From positions 1-21,632 of the forward strand of contig CAZMOL010000019.1 of NCBI GenBank assembly GCA_964568045.1: DNA of 21,632 bases, in the 5' to 3' direction. Positions 13,281 through 19,900 of the stretch are shown here, piece after piece (the first letter of the stretch is position 1; each line of letters begins with the position of its first letter). Made by a program: the position numbers and the translations under genes. Below the pieces are notes generated by a model. That model was not told the DNA's origin. It saw only the letters and a list, made by a program, of their open reading frames with translations, and searched no databases. The stretch comes from CAZDDA01 sp964568045 (lineage in GTDB: Bacteria > Bipolaricaulota > Bipolaricaulia > UBA7950 > UBA9294).

Positions 13281-14657
13281 CTAGCGATCGCAAACCAGGT
13301 GCGCCGTGTAATCGGTGACAGCCGCTGCCTGTTCCAGACCGAGGGTAGCCTCCACGATCTCGTCCAAGCGGGTCTCGCTCATGACGTCTTTCGCGTTGGC
13401 GCGGAATTTCCCGATGAGTTCCTCGTCGGAGAGGGGTCGTTCCGCGCGGCCCTTGGCGAAATCCTCCTGCTTGGTGAACGCCGTACCGTCCTTCGTGGTG
13501 ACGGTGACGACGGCGCGCTTCACTCCGGGAAACAGGGCGTCGATCTCCGGATCGGCGACCACCTCGATCTTTCCGAGAAGCTCCCAGACGAACGGGTCCT
13601 TGAGCGCCTGTTCGGTGAAGTCGGAAGGAAGGACGTTCCCCTTGGCCACCGCCACCGCGATGCAGTAAGGAAGCGAGTGGTCAGCAGTCTCCTTGGTGGT
13701 CGGCCGGTACTTGCTCGGATCGGAGAGGATGTCCGCTCCGCGCGTCGTTGTCTTGACGAGGACTTTTTTGACTGCGTGCGGGTCGATTGCGTTTTCTTGC
13801 ATCACCTCGAGGGTTGCGGTGATTGGCTGATGGGTGAGGGCCTCGGTCGGGAATGCCTTGTACCCGCACTCTGTGATGAGATACTTCTCTCCGAGGCCGT
13901 CCAACAGAACGTCAGCGTCCCAACTGACGTTGTGAATGACCTCGAAGGTTCCTTCCTTGCCTTCGAACACCTCCACCGGCCCGGTGTATCCGGTTGCCGC
14001 CAGCATCGCCGCGCGAACGCCGGCTTCGGTGGCCATTGGATCAGCGGTGTTCTTCATGTTCGTTAGGTGTCCGGCAACAACACCTCCGAGAGTGAAGTGG
14101 CTCGATCCGCTGATTCCCACGGCAGCGACCATCTCGTCCTCGGATAGGCCGAGCATCCTCCCGGCGACAAGCGGGCTGACGAACTGGGTCAGGCTGGCGT
14201 GGTGCCAACCGACTTCGCGGATCCCCGGACTCGCAGCCAGGCACATCCGCATCTCCAGCTCGTAGGCAATCACCATGCCAACGATGAGGTCTTTCCCGCT
14301 TGCCTTGCTGAACTCGCCGGCCGCAAGCGCCGCGGGGATGATGTCCGATGGATGGGATGGATCCTGCTTCCAATAGATGTCGTTGTAGTCCATGGCGCGA
14401 ATGAGGAGAGCATTCATCAGCGCAGCGTTGGCCATGTTTGTCATGGTTCCGTGGCCGATGATCGAGGATTGCTCGTGTCCGCCCAATTGCTGGATGTAGC
14501 GATAGGCGGCCTGCGTGTCCTCCAGATTGATGGCTGCAAGCGCGCAGCCCACGCTGTCAAGCAGGAACCGCTTGGCCTCCTTGCGCGCGGGCTCCGGTAT
14601 CGCGTCGTAGGAGAGGGACAACGCAAACTGTGCCATTTTTCGGCTGATCGATTCCAT
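13281..14657 (-). CDS. MmgE/PrpD family protein (2-methylcitrate dehydratase-like)
   Basis: A 458-residue member of the MmgE/PrpD family, known for dehydration of 2-methylcitrate and for cis-aconitate decarboxylase and related isomerases. Visible family blocks: LLDSVGCALAA at about 33-43, HGTMTNMANAALMNALLIRAMDYND followed by DPSHPSDIIPAALAAGE, GWHHASLTQFVSPLVAGRMLGL, and GYKAFPTEALTHQPITA. Length is normal. The ATG at 14657 is preceded by AGGAGGG (5 nt spacing) and lies 9 bp after the dehydrogenase stop, so the two form one operon with the dehydrogenase first. No 2-methylcitrate synthase or lyase is nearby, so propionate catabolism is unsupported. A hydroxy-tricarboxylate or other hydroxy acid handled jointly with the dehydrogenase is more likely, as inference. 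Confidence 0.92.
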   Translation of the reverse strand: MESISRKMAQFALSLSYDAIPEPARKEAKRFLLDSVGCALAAINLEDTQAAYRYIQQLGGHEQSSIIGHGTMTNMANAALMNALLIRAMDYNDIYWKQDPSHPSDIIPAALAAGEFSKASGKDLIVGMVIAYELEMRMCLAASPGIREVGWHHASLTQFVSPLVAGRMLGLSEDEMVAAVGISGSSHFTLGGVVAGHLTNMKNTADPMATEAGVRAAMLAATGYTGPVEVFEGKEGTFEVIHNVSWDADVLLDGLGEKYLITECGYKAFPTEALTHQPITATLEVMQENAIDPHAVKKVLVKTTTRGADILSDPSKYRPTTKETADHSLPYCIAVAVAKGNVLPSDFTEQALKDPFVWELLGKIEVVADPEIDALFPGVKRAVVTVTTKDGTAFTKQEDFAKGRAERPLSDEELIGKFRANAKDVMSETRLDEIVEATLGLEQAAAVTDYTAHLVCDR

Positions 14658-14666
14658 CAAACCCTC

Positions 14667-15785
14667 CTATGAAATGGCAGAGGCGATCGCTTCTGCCATC
14701 TGAGTAGTAGTGGCCGTTCCCCCCATGTCGTAGGTGCGGATGTGCCCCTCTGAGATGACCTGTGCGACCGCGCTCTCTATTCTTTGCGCCTTTTCGCGTT
14801 CGCCGAGGTAGTCGAGCATCATCTTGGCGGCACGGATGGTGGCAATCGGATTCACTTTGTTCTTTCCGGCGTATTTGGGGGCCGAACCGTGCGTTGGCTC
14901 AAATACTGCGTAGGTATCGCCGATGTTGCCGGCGGCGGCAAAACCGAGTCCACCGACGATCTGAGCGGCCAAATCGGAGATGATGTCGCCGAACATGTTC
15001 GAGGAGACGAGCACACCGTAGTTTTGCGGATTCTTGACCAACCACATGCACATCGCATCGACGTTTGTCTCCCACAGCTCGATATCCGGATATTCCTTGG
15101 TGATCGCACGCGCCTCGCGGATCATCAGACCCGAGGTTTCCCGAATGACGTTCGGCTTCTCCACCACGGTGACGGTCGGGTAGCCGTACTCCTTGGCGTA
15201 GTCAAACGCGTCCCGGAGGATCGCCTGGCATCCCTTGCGGGTGAAGATACGAGTGGAAATCGCCATGTCCTCGTTGGCCACGCCGCTGAACCTTTTCATC
15301 TTGGGATGGCTGTTCAGGGCGTTTCGGATCCCTTCGGGAACCGGATGAAACTCCACTCCAGCATACAGGCCTTCTGTATTCTCACGGAAGACGACCAGGT
15401 CGATGTCGTCACACAGGTTGAGCGGATTTCCCGGATAGGCCTTGCACGGGCGCAGGTTGGTGTGCAGATTGAACAGTTGCCTCAATCCCACGATCGGACT
15501 TGAGTACGTCAGACCCTTTCCCTGCAGATCCGGCGCGAGCTCGGCGGCGGCCTCGTCTTTCGGTTTGGAGGTGATCGCGCCGAACAGGCAGGCGTCCGTG
15601 GATTTCAATAGGTCGATTGTCCTCTGTGGAAGAGGATTTCCTTCCGCTCTCCAGAACTCCCAGCCGATATCTCCGGGACTCGTCTCTGCATCAAAACCGA
15701 CCCGTTCCAACACGAGTCTCGCTGCCTCGAGGACTTCCGCGCCGACGCCGTCGCCCGGAAGCCAAGCGATCTTGTATTTCGTCAT
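14667..15785 (-). CDS. Isocitrate/isopropylmalate dehydrogenase family enzyme
   Basis: A 372-residue NAD(P)-dependent, metal-requiring beta-decarboxylating dehydrogenase. Visible: the N-terminal LPGDGVGAEVLEAAR, the substrate arginines in GLRQLFNLHTNLRPCKAYPG, FRENTEGLYAGVE, the metal-binding aspartates in SSNMFGDIISDLAAQIVGGL, and the cofactor region EPTHGSAPKYAGKNKVNP. The family includes isocitrate, isopropylmalate, homoisocitrate and tartrate/malate dehydrogenases. No leucine or lysine biosynthesis genes adjoin, so leuB is not supported. The pairing with MmgE/PrpD suggests oxidation of a hydroxy di- or tricarboxylate. A longer frame reaches 15833, but ATG 15785 (MTKYKIAWLPGDG) has GGGGGAG 3-4 nt upstream and a canonical N-terminus. 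Confidence 0.93.
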   Translation of the reverse strand: MTKYKIAWLPGDGVGAEVLEAARLVLERVGFDAETSPGDIGWEFWRAEGNPLPQRTIDLLKSTDACLFGAITSKPKDEAAAELAPDLQGKGLTYSSPIVGLRQLFNLHTNLRPCKAYPGNPLNLCDDIDLVVFRENTEGLYAGVEFHPVPEGIRNALNSHPKMKRFSGVANEDMAISTRIFTRKGCQAILRDAFDYAKEYGYPTVTVVEKPNVIRETSGLMIREARAITKEYPDIELWETNVDAMCMWLVKNPQNYGVLVSSNMFGDIISDLAAQIVGGLGFAAAGNIGDTYAVFEPTHGSAPKYAGKNKVNPIATIRAAKMMLDYLGEREKAQRIESAVAQVISEGHIRTYDMGGTATTTQMAEAIASAIS

Positions 15786-15816
15786 GTCTCCCCCTTGGTC
15801 AGGCGTGCTGCCACGT

Positions 15817-15822
15817 ATTATA
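15817..15822 (-). promoter_or_regulatory. Consensus -10 element of the dehydrogenase-mmgE operon
   Basis: A perfect TATAAT on the minus strand, 31 nt before the ATG at 15785, would start transcription near 15810. The -35 region at 17 bp spacing is poor (CAAGCT), so an activator or a weak promoter is possible. It lies in the 166-bp gap shared with the divergent dehydratase gene. Confidence 0.5.
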
Positions 15823-15951
15823 TCGTCAACCAAACGAGAAGCTTGCGCCCCGAGGCCGTGGCTTCACATCGTGAAAACCTTGGGTGACTCACTAGATTCT
15901 GATACCATTGAGCGAGCATGAATCAACAGCTTCGTGCGTGAGGAGAGCTGT

Positions 15952-16932
15952 ATGACGGGTACTGGAGTTTCAATTGGCGATATCAGCCAGGCCAAGAAGA
16001 GCATCGCCTCTATAGTTCTGCGGACCCCGTTGATACACAGCTTCTCTCTGTCGAAACTGGCCAACACGACCGTTTACTTGAAGCCGGAAGGACTGCAGCC
16101 GACCGGCTCATTCAAGATTCGTGGCGCCGCCAACAGAATGCTCCACCTCACAAAGGAGGAGAAGGATCGCGGGGTCATTGCCGTTTCTACCGGCAATCAC
16201 GGTCGTGCGGTGGCCTACGTGGCTGGTCTGCTGGGTCTTCGCGCCGTGATCTGCCTGTCGCAGGGAGTTCCTGCGAACAAAGTACAGGCCCTGAGCCGAA
16301 TTGGTGCCGAGACCGTGGTTCACGGCAGAAGCTACGATGAGGCAATGGCTCACGCGTGCAGCCTCCAGGTGGAGCGCGGACTGACGATGATCCACCCGTT
16401 TGACGACCCGCTGGTCATCGCGGGGCAGGGAACGATCGGCCAGGAATTGCTGGAGGATCTGCCCGCCATTGACACGGCTATCGCCCCGCTCTCAGGAGGA
16501 GGACTGATGTCTGGGATCGCTTTCGCGCTGAAATCGGCACAGCCGAACATCCGGGTAGTCGGAGTGTCGATGGATCGCGCGCCGGTCATGGTTCGCAGTT
16601 TGAGAGCTGGCGAGGTGATCGAGATGGAGGAGGAGGAAACCCTCGCCGATGCGTTGGTCGGAGGGATCGGTCCGATCAACCGCTACACCTTTCGCATGTG
16701 TCAGCAGTACGTTGACGAGGCGCTGCTGGTTTCGGAAGAGGAGATTGCGGACGCCATGGCCTTCTGCTTCGAGGAGCACGGACTCGTTGTGGAGGGCGGA
16801 GGAGCCGTCGGTGTCGCCGCCCTCTTGAGCGGCAAGATGGAGAAGCCCGGCCGGAACGTTGCCGTCGTGCTGACCGGGAGCAACGTGGATCCAACGCTGC
16901 TTTTAGAAGTGACGAAGCGATATCGCCATTGA
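15952..16932 (+). CDS. Threonine dehydratase-like PLP enzyme (fold type II ammonia-lyase)
   Basis: A 326-residue catabolic-type serine/threonine ammonia-lyase homologue without a C-terminal ACT regulatory domain. The PLP lysine is K55 in GSFKIRGA. The VSTGNHGRAVAY asparagine motif and the phosphate-binding PLSGGGLMSGIA glycine loop are clear. The C-terminal EHGLVVEGGGAVGVAALLSGK and VAVVLTGSNVD complete the fold. Such enzymes deaminate L-threonine or serine to 2-oxo acids; close relatives include serine racemase, threo-3-hydroxyaspartate ammonia-lyase and the hydroxyectoine enzyme EutB, so substrate is open. The ATG at 15952 has GAGGAGAG 5-6 nt upstream; an in-frame GTG at 15934 is less likely. 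It is transcribed divergently from the dehydrogenase and followed by an aminotransferase 90 bp downstream. Confidence 0.92.
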   Translation: MTGTGVSIGDISQAKKSIASIVLRTPLIHSFSLSKLANTTVYLKPEGLQPTGSFKIRGAANRMLHLTKEEKDRGVIAVSTGNHGRAVAYVAGLLGLRAVICLSQGVPANKVQALSRIGAETVVHGRSYDEAMAHACSLQVERGLTMIHPFDDPLVIAGQGTIGQELLEDLPAIDTAIAPLSGGGLMSGIAFALKSAQPNIRVVGVSMDRAPVMVRSLRAGEVIEMEEEETLADALVGGIGPINRYTFRMCQQYVDEALLVSEEEIADAMAFCFEEHGLVVEGGGAVGVAALLSGKMEKPGRNVAVVLTGSNVDPTLLLEVTKRYRH

Positions 16933-17022
16933 CGGCAGTGGATTTGAGCGGGGGCAGTCGCAGACAATGAGGTGAGAGTGGGATCGCGAAGACGAACTCA
17001 GAACGAAAGGGGAACAAAGAAC

Positions 17023-18141
17023 ATGCCTACATTTAAGCCGTTCGATATGGAACGAATGATGTCCAAGTGGGAAAACGTGGTGGAGTACAACCTATCAGAA
17101 AGCGGGGTGTATCCCACTACGGTCAGCGAGCTGGTCGATGATCCAGTGGTGATCGAGGATCTGTTGGCGACCAAGCTGGACTACGCCCAAGCTAATGGCA
17201 TCTTGGAGCTTCGCGAGCACATCGCGGCCCTCTATCCCGAGGCTGCCCCGGGCAACGTGTTGGTCACCGTCGGATGTGCGGAGGCCAATTTCAACGCCAT
17301 TCACACACTGCTCGCGCCGGGCGATGAGGCTGTCGTGATGCTTCCCAATTACATGCAGGTCTGGGGTATCGCCCACAATCTCGGCGTGCGGGTTAAACCC
17401 TTCCATCTCAAGGAGGAATTGGGTTGGTCCCCGGATCTCGATGAGTTAAACGATGCCGTGACGAAGCGGACGAAACTGATCGCTGTCTGCAATCCGAACA
17501 ATCCCACCGGCTACATCCTTACGGGAGCGGAGATGGACGCCATCGTCGCTGCAGCTGAGCGGGTAGGGGCTTGGCTTCTCGCCGACGAGGTCTACAGCGG
17601 TGCCGAGCGGCTGACCGATACACAGACACCATCGTTCTGGGGTCGGACCGATCGAGTGCTCGCCACGGGCAGCCTGAGCAAGGCCTACGGCTTGCCGGGA
17701 TTGCGCATCGGCTGGGTCGTCGGGCCACCGGACATCGTCGATGAGATCTGGGCGCGGCACGAATACACGGCAATCAGCACCACCGTTCTCAGCAACAGGC
17801 TCGCGGCGATTGCGCTGTCACCAAAGGTTCGACCCCGTCTCATCCAACGGGCACGGGAGTACATCCGCCGTGGCTTTCCCATTCTCGATGGCTGGTTCAA
17901 CGCTCACGAAGGGTTTTTTCACGTGGTTCCCCCGCAGGCGGCAGCGATCGCCTTTGTCCGATACCACCTCGATATCAACTCCACGGAACTGGTGGAGCGA
18001 TTGATGAACGAGAAGAGCGTTTTCATCGTGCCAGGAGATCATTTCGGCATGGATCGTTACCTGCGTATCAGCTTTGGCTTGCCGCCCGACTACCTTCAGG
18101 CAGGGCTGGATCGAATCCACGAGTTGATCGCGGAGTTCTGA
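17023..18141 (+). CDS. Class I/II PLP-dependent aminotransferase
   Basis: A 372-residue fold type I aminotransferase. Visible: CNPNNPTGYI at 156-165, LADEVYSGAE at 187-195 with the PLP-pairing D188, the Schiff-base lysine K220 in TGSLSKAYGLPGLRIGW, and the C-terminal LRISFGLP arginine that holds the substrate carboxylate. The N-terminus MPTFKPFDMERMMSKWE is characteristic of a distinct aminotransferase subgroup often found in amino-acid catabolic clusters and related to capreomycidine synthase. The true substrate is unknown. A longer frame reaches 16972, but ATG 17023 has AAAGGGGAA about 10 nt upstream and fits the family start. It is probably co-transcribed with the dehydratase gene before it, giving two routes from amino acids to oxo acids. 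Confidence 0.93.
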   Translation: MPTFKPFDMERMMSKWENVVEYNLSESGVYPTTVSELVDDPVVIEDLLATKLDYAQANGILELREHIAALYPEAAPGNVLVTVGCAEANFNAIHTLLAPGDEAVVMLPNYMQVWGIAHNLGVRVKPFHLKEELGWSPDLDELNDAVTKRTKLIAVCNPNNPTGYILTGAEMDAIVAAAERVGAWLLADEVYSGAERLTDTQTPSFWGRTDRVLATGSLSKAYGLPGLRIGWVVGPPDIVDEIWARHEYTAISTTVLSNRLAAIALSPKVRPRLIQRAREYIRRGFPILDGWFNAHEGFFHVVPPQAAAIAFVRYHLDINSTELVERLMNEKSVFIVPGDHFGMDRYLRISFGLPPDYLQAGLDRIHELIAEF

Positions 18142-18212
18142 GGTACGCGTCTAGAAAAGGCTCGTCGAAGTTGGGCTTGCCAGCGATTCTGCTATGAGGA
18201 GGCCAGGAAGCC

Positions 18213-18383
18213 ATGAGAGATCCAACGGTATGGAGCAACGGGATTCACTCCTGGATCGGACAGAGTTCTTGGTTTCCTGGATTCCTAATAGTCAAGAAGT
18301 TTTTGGTTCAAGCGGGCATCCTGGGACCGAGCCGGGCGTGTACCCCTTATTACAAAGAGACCAGCAGTATTCAGCACTCATAG
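18213..18383 (+). CDS. Small ORF of unknown function (56 residues)
   Basis: An ORF starting MRDPTVWSNGIHSWIGQSSW, with a hydrophobic, aromatic middle and a polar C-terminus. GAGGAGG lies about 11 nt before the ATG, a slightly long but workable spacing. It begins 71 bp after the aminotransferase stop on the same strand. I do not recognise it. It could be a genuine small protein, a fragment of a lost gene, or chance. Confidence 0.3.
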   Translation: MRDPTVWSNGIHSWIGQSSWFPGFLIVKKFLVQAGILGPSRACTPYYKETSSIQHS

Positions 18384-18556
18384 AGGGCTGCGTTCTGCTC
18401 TGCCTATCTGGTCACTTAACCGCTCAACATAATGCCTCGTCTCCAACGCATACGTTGACTCGCTTGGCAAGCTGAACTGTCCTGGCCCAGGTTGACGTTC
18501 GATACAGTAGCGTTGGCAACAGGGTTTTATGCATAGAGAGGGATTCTGTGTTTACT

Positions 18557-18578
18557 CAACATTCTGCATAGAGTGTTG
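18557..18578 (+). terminator. Possible terminator hairpin downstream of the aminotransferase
   Basis: CAACATTCT and AGAGTGTTG flank a GCAT loop; in RNA this is a 9-bp stem with one U-G pair. Only a short CGTTTCC follows, so termination would be inefficient. It is 415 bp past the aminotransferase stop but only about 170 bp past the small ORF. Confidence 0.3.
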
Positions 18579-18690
18579 CGTTTCCAGGGATCCCTTGTTT
18601 GTAAGGACATCCTCTGTGGAGCGCTCCCGTTGTTCTCTGCAGAAATGAAAACGACGACGCCATTAGTATCTGGCTGGGGTCAAAAATAGA

Positions 18691-18710
18691 CGGCCTCCCG
18701 AAAGAGGCCG
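18691..18710 (-). terminator. Intrinsic terminator of the membrane-protein gene
   Basis: CGGCCTC and GAGGCCG form a perfect 7-bp GC-rich stem around a 6-nt loop. On the minus strand it is followed by TCTATTTTTG, a usable T-rich tail. It lies 70 nt beyond the stop of the gene at 18781 and has no T-run on the plus strand. Confidence 0.7.
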
Positions 18711-18780
18711 CGTTAATACACCAATAAGAATAAGTACAGCCATTATACAAAATACTTTCGAAACGTCAATGGGACATCTG

Positions 18781-19497
18781 TCATCTGATGTGCGCATCCG
18801 CGAGAATCTCCCGGGTAGCGGGATGGTCACGGTTGAGTTCACAAGTCGTTGTAGGGAAATCCGGATTATCTGGATTGTCTCTCTTAGATAGGGCAAGCAT
18901 TCCTGTGTCAATACAGAATTGGACAGCCTCTTGAGCTGCTGGATCAGCCCGGAAGATTCGGTTTCTCAGGTAGTTCACAGCGAAATACTCATAGTTCCCC
19001 TTATGCTTTGCCATCCAATGGATGACTCGGGGGACTGCTGGCGGCAGGTTTGGTCTGCTGACATCTAGCACTGCTTCGGTCGCGCGTTTCTCAGATCGCA
19101 TTGGGGCCATTGAGGAGGTTTTGTATTCAACAGAGCGGAATGCAGTTGAAAGTTCCGAAAGAATTTCTTTCTTCAAGCGGTCAATGGCTTCTGAGTCCTG
19201 CGATGTGGTGGGATCGCTCCTGAGGATACGCTCAACTTGCTCTTCCAGAGATACCCTGCCTAGCTCAAGGTTAGCGGTTACTCCTGACGACAATAGTTCA
19301 AGCATCCTGTTGATGATCGGCATTGCTGACGTTTCTGTTGCATGTGTTGAACTCTCGATCTTTCCAAGGGCCTTGAGGCTTTCGACAGTTACGCGATGGC
19401 CCGCTAGGAAGAAGCCGAAAGAAATCCCTATTGCCATCAAGGCAAGCAAGGCCCCAAGGATTCCAGATGCGAGACTGGCGACCTCTAGTGCGCTCAT
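18781..19497 (-). CDS. Membrane-anchored protein with winged-helix-like C-terminus, function unknown
   Basis: A 238-residue protein. One strong membrane helix lies at about 8-33 (ASGILGALLALMAIGISFGF), then a helical, probably coiled-coil stretch at about 35-125 rich in E, L, S and K. A C-terminal globular part at about 150-238 has helices followed by LALSKRDNPDNPDFPTTTCELNRDHPATREIL, which looks like a winged-helix wing followed by a final helix. I do not recognise the family. ATG 19497 has GAGGAGAT 7 nt upstream and a promoter-like TATACT at 19544-19539. An alternative GTG at 19587 also has a GGAGG 8 nt upstream and would add a second membrane helix (PLVVIIAYMLYSLV). It sits next to a transposase stump and has its own terminator, consistent with an accessory single-gene unit. 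Confidence 0.65.
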   Translation of the reverse strand: MSALEVASLASGILGALLALMAIGISFGFFLAGHRVTVESLKALGKIESSTHATETSAMPIINRMLELLSSGVTANLELGRVSLEEQVERILRSDPTTSQDSEAIDRLKKEILSELSTAFRSVEYKTSSMAPMRSEKRATEAVLDVSRPNLPPAVPRVIHWMAKHKGNYEYFAVNYLRNRIFRADPAAQEAVQFCIDTGMLALSKRDNPDNPDFPTTTCELNRDHPATREILADAHIR

Positions 19498-19538
19498 TCG
19501 TACATCTCCTCTTCTATGTCTATTGGCGCTAACTAGAG

Positions 19539-19544
19539 AGTATA
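19539..19544 (-). promoter_or_regulatory. Candidate -10 element for the membrane-protein gene
   Basis: TATACT on the minus strand, 42 nt before the ATG at 19497. The best -35 is TTGTAG at 18 bp spacing (3/6 match). If real, it supports the ATG at 19497 over the GTG at 19587. Confidence 0.35.
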
Positions 19545-19587
19545 GCATGTACGCAATGATAACTACAAGGGGGGATTCGAGGGACAC

Positions 19588-19900
19588 ATATCTTACCTCC
19601 GACGCTTGGGGCCTGTCTTTCGCTTGCGGAGGAAGCGACCTGTTAGCACCTCCGCTAGATTCACAAATGATTCATTTCTCAACGGTCGGCCAGTGCGCAG
19701 GAATTCGAGGGACATCTCTGAAAGCGCGCGCCGTTTCACGTAGATAACTCTCAGTTTACCTCCTTGGACGCCTTCCTTTCACCTGTCTTTGAACCCGGTC
19801 TGTCGGAGCCATCTCACGTTTTGCAGGCAGATTACAGCCAACTTGCACTTAGAGGGTAAGATGTGTGTGCGAATTGTCGAACAGGGAAGGAGGGCTCACG
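19588..19900. other. Spacer upstream of gcvPA
   Basis: This 313-bp gap holds the RAYT stump and about 160 bp of leader for gcvPA. A 12-bp repeat ATTCGAGGGACA occurs near 19575 and 19703. I find no convincing promoter; TAAGAT at about 19857 is the best -10-like hexamer but lacks a -35. No glycine riboswitch motifs are visible. Confidence 0.4.
19593..19739 (-). pseudogene. C-terminal stump of a RAYT (REP-associated tyrosine / IS200-like) transposase
   Basis: From GTG 19739 the minus strand encodes 48 residues containing LRTGRPLRNESFVNLAEVLTG followed by a basic RFLRKRKTGPKRRR end and a stop at 19595-19593. Many RAYT (Y1 transposase) proteins end with RTGRPLGSxxF, a short helix, then LGRRLRPRKxGPKPK, so the resemblance is specific. 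The HUH histidines and catalytic tyrosine would lie well upstream and are absent; that frame is closed by a TGA at 19781-19779. It is therefore a degenerate tail, not an active element. The identification rests on memory of the family C-terminus. Confidence 0.6.

Larger units (their letters stand above)
18142..18780. other. Accessory spacer between aminotransferase and membrane-protein genes
   Basis: A 639-bp stretch of weaker coding character and lower GC. It holds a 56-codon ORF (18213-18383), a 9-bp-stem hairpin (18557-18578), a 10-bp palindrome GGAGCGCTCC (18618-18627), a repeated GCATAGAG at about 18531 and 18566, and a terminator (18691-18710). No known gene is recognised on either strand. 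Confidence 0.5.

Noticed and set aside
13281..14657. Propionate 2-methylcitrate pathway from the MmgE/PrpD gene
   Set aside because: No methylcitrate synthase (PrpC) or methylisocitrate lyase (PrpB) nearby, and the MmgE/PrpD family is functionally broad.
14667..15785. leuB (3-isopropylmalate dehydrogenase)
   Set aside because: The family motif alone is shared by several enzymes and no leuA/leuC/leuD genes adjoin.
9588..16932. Ectoine/hydroxyectoine degradation set (EutB-like dehydratase, EutC-like cyclodeaminase, M24 peptidase)
   Set aside because: The families match loosely, but the genes lie in separate, oppositely oriented units, the M24 enzyme looks like a Xaa-Pro peptidase, and the diagnostic EutA and EutE/DoeB genes are absent.
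19745..19900. Glycine riboswitch upstream of gcvPA
   Set aside because: None of the conserved glycine-aptamer core motifs could be found in either orientation.
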